Shown here piece after piece: positions 27,924 through 29,960 of a stretch of 29,960 nucleotides of DNA. The DNA is from Tubiluchus corallicola (lineage: Eukaryota; Priapulida; Priapulimorpha; Priapulimorphida; Tubiluchidae). The notes beneath the pieces were generated by a model. The model did not search any database. It was not told the DNA's origin and worked only from the letters and a program-made list of their open reading frames with translations. How positions within the stretch are numbered: position 1 is the stretch's first letter; every line of letters starts with the position of its first letter. The DNA is taken from contig JAQGDQ010000354.1 in the NCBI GenBank assembly GCA_030141605.1, positions 126,001 to 155,960 of the forward strand, given 5' to 3'. The position numbers and the translations under genes are program-made.

Positions 27924-28200
27924 GGACAGTAGTGTAGCTTCCCACCCACCCTTGCTGTTCTCCGTGGCTTAGACAGTCTTTACCAATCACAGTTTGATGT
28001 AGGACAGTAGTGTAGCTTCCCACCCACCCTTTCTGTTCTCCATGGCTTACACAGTCTTTACCAATCATGTTTTGACATGACGTGAGACAGTAGTGTAGCT
28101 TCCCACCCACCCTTTCTGTTCTCCGTGGCTTACACAGTCTTTACCAATCACGTTTTGACGTGGGACAGTAGTGTAGCTTCCCACTCACCCTTTCTGTTCT
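27924..28200. repeat. 78-bp tandem repeat, 3 full units and a partial fourth
   Basis: Units begin with ggacagtagtgtagcttccc at about 27924, 28002, 28085 (after a 5-bp insertion) and 28163. Because 78 is a multiple of three, the minus strand shows a repeating 26-residue translation without any gene. Confidence 0.93.
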
Positions 28201-28239
28201 TGTTTTTATTTGTTCTTTGTTTTTGTTCTTATTATGTGA

Positions 28240-28312
28240 TTTACTAATTAGCTTGTCATGACCAAAAAAATCATGGTTGAAACGTTGTTAATTAAAAAGA
28301 AATAAATTAGGA
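28240..28312 (+). repeat. Retroelement-tail-like motif with AATAAA
   Basis: A catgacc...atggttgaaacgttg segment followed by aaataaa resembles the hairpin-plus-GAAACG tails of Penelope-like and some other retroelements. No coding part is adjacent. Confidence 0.25.
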
Positions 28313-28414
28313 ATCCTAGTGGCATCTAGTATAGTAGACCTAGATGAAAGATTCTTGTCATTTTACACTTTCAAATCGACTAAAGTCTGTACATGATTAT
28401 TATAACATTTCACA

Positions 28415-28602
28415 CAGTCAAATCTCTTTATACAACCTGCTTTAGGCTAAAGAACAAGTTGGCATTAAGTGAGGTAGGCATTATAACGAGGTGCATTAAT
28501 ATATGCATGTTTGTGTATATATAGATATTTTGTTCTGCCAAAAATTTAACCATTAAATGAGGTTGTCATTCTACAGAGGGACGGTGTAACGAGGTTTGAC
28601 TG
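28415..28602. mobile_element. Small pogo/Tigger-like TIR element
   Basis: The ends cagtcaaatctctttatac and gtgtaacgaggtttgactg are inverted matches with few mismatches. It is 188 bp and non-coding. Flanking bases do not form a TA duplication. Confidence 0.65.
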
Positions 28603-29777
28603 CTTATTGTTTTTTCCCCACTATTCTGTATTTTTGTTCATGTATATTTTTGTGTTTGCTGCTTCTTTGTATTTCGTCCGTGCTGATTCCAAAATTTTAA
28701 AGACATGCAAATGAAATTTGTTAGTAAATTGCTGAAAAAAAACAAGTTATTGTCGCGTTGACAAGAGTTTTGTTCAGTTTGACAAACTGTCTGGCACTTT
28801 CGCTGCCACTGCAGGGTAATTCTGTTACATGTTGTCATTAGTAAGCAATAACCTTTCTTTTCACAACTAGATAATAGACAATACACCACACAATGCATTT
28901 CATGAGTGTCAATGAAGGCTATGGTATTCAAGCGCCATCTTGCAGTCGCTAGGGTGTAACGGCGGGTCACCTACCTGAACTGCCCTCTTGCAGAATGTTT
29001 TCGAACTTTTGTTGTGCGTATAAAAGAAAAAATTGCTCTCTCAAAATGCGACTTCGAAATACTTTAACTAACTACTGATAATACAGAGGTCACCAAAACA
29101 AGAATGTAGGTTCAGCCCACTATGGCATCTGATACTAGTTCATGCAAACTTAGCCTATTACTGGTTGCAATTTTAAGATCCTCAAGGTTGTCCGAAAGTC
29201 GACTACGTTATAACTCAAAAAAAGGAAAAATACTCTAAGTGAATTTAGAAAGCAACAAAAGAGCAGTGTTTAGTTTCACAGTGCTAATAACATATGTACG
29301 ATGTGCGATATTTGCCACTGCTATTCTGATTGTAATTTAATTTATGTTTGCAATGGGAAAATATACAGTCACTGCCATTATTGACTAACTTTACATGCTA
29401 ACGATAGAATATTCTCAGTGTACCGGTGTGTTATTATTGATGAGTTATCTGAACCACTGCTGTTGATTAGTTTGTAGATAATTGTTGGTTGTCTGCTTTG
29501 AACTATTTTGTTAAAATTACTACTAATTGTTAATAGATTTTTATTGAAATGCACAACTCGAATGTCTCCTGTTTTTTTCTGTCGCGCAACATCTGAACTC
29601 AGACGTACAAATGTGTATTAAATCCAGATTCATTTAAGAACTTTTTTTACCAATTTTATGAACTCTTGTTACATTTTCGGTTTTTCGTCACGTTGGCCAA
29701 TTAATTTTTCTTGAAAGCAGCAATGAAGAGTTGAGTAAAATAATTCGTTGTATTGGTTGTGTGAAGCTGATTATTGG
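28603..29777. other. Intergenic, nothing recognised
   Basis: No exon, RNA gene or clear repeat was recognised. A 110-codon minus-strand open frame (28970-28638) lacks similarity. Confidence 0.4.
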
Positions 29778-29960
29778 TGTTTTAGGGATGGCAAAACTAC
29801 GAAGAGTCAGATTATAAAACTACACGTTTATTAAACATCAAACACAGTAAATATAACAGATAGTAATGCCAAGCCCCCTGATCTAGCTTGCTCTCCTTCA
29901 GCTCCCAGACTCAATCCCCTGAGCTGGGCGCATCACGAGGCTTATATATCGTGCGCCGAG
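29778..29960 (-). mobile_element. LTR of another retrotransposon family, cut by the window edge
   Basis: Read on the minus strand: TATA-like tatataag near 29942-29949, about 110 bp of leader, an AATAAA signal (29827-29832 in reverse), and an end in CCATCCCTAAAACA. This mirrors the LTR layout, but the sequence is unrelated to the LTRs at 2087 and 24275. The upstream part is outside the window. Confidence 0.5.

Noticed and set aside
27895-28110. Minus-strand open frame with a 26-residue repeat
   Set aside because: The 78-bp tandem unit is divisible by three, so any frame free of stops repeats. No protein similarity.
1-29960. CRISPR array, operon or prokaryotic origin
   Set aside because: The direct repeats are contiguous minisatellites without spacers, and the genes are spliced animal genes.

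Overview
The window is animal nuclear DNA: AT-rich, intron-bearing and crowded with transposon debris. It holds parts of two recognisable genes arranged head to head. On the minus strand are the first four coding exons of a tektin, best matched to tektin-1 of the ciliary axoneme (1779-7565). On the plus strand is a complete seven-exon mitochondrial tricarboxylate (citrate) carrier of the SLC25 family (8272-26560). A tektin means an animal with motile cilia or flagella. Nothing here fixes the phylum; repeat content and intron sizes suit an invertebrate with a mid-sized to large genome.

Layout. 1-1778: intron 4 of the tektin gene, with a truncated 'gactccacagccct' terminal-repeat element and a dispersed repeat split by a second insertion. 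1779-3746: tektin exons 4, 3 and 2, plus a solo LTR carrying heat-shock-element-like motifs. 3747-7387: tektin intron 1, containing eight 105-bp tandem repeats, a foldback-like structure with two inverted arrays of a degenerate TTTGGTAC motif, a trinucleotide-rich tract and some coding-like remnants. 7388-7565: tektin exon 1. 7566-8271: the divergent intergenic region, with a near-consensus X-box (RFX site), a CpG-rich patch and a puzzling terminal-exon-like stretch. 8272-26560: the citrate carrier. Its introns hold four copies of a 'cagggatgagaat' hAT-like element, several other terminal-inverted-repeat elements, a LINE 3' fragment, a tRNA-derived SINE, a 35-bp tandem array, a second heat-shock-motif LTR and one element nested inside another. 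26561-29960: the carrier's 3' end, then gene-poor DNA with a 78-bp tandem array, two small TIR elements and a truncated LTR at the edge.

The two genes have unrelated jobs (axonemal filament; citrate export from mitochondria), and only the shared upstream region links them. The carrier reads through all seven exons with no frame break: 975 nt, 324 residues, three intact mitochondrial-carrier signatures. One of its introns can only be spliced in frame with a GC donor. I found no clearly new biological system. The items most worth checking are the GC-AG intron, the heat-shock-motif LTR family, the foldback structure with its coding-like core, and the tandem repeat that supplies a splice acceptor.
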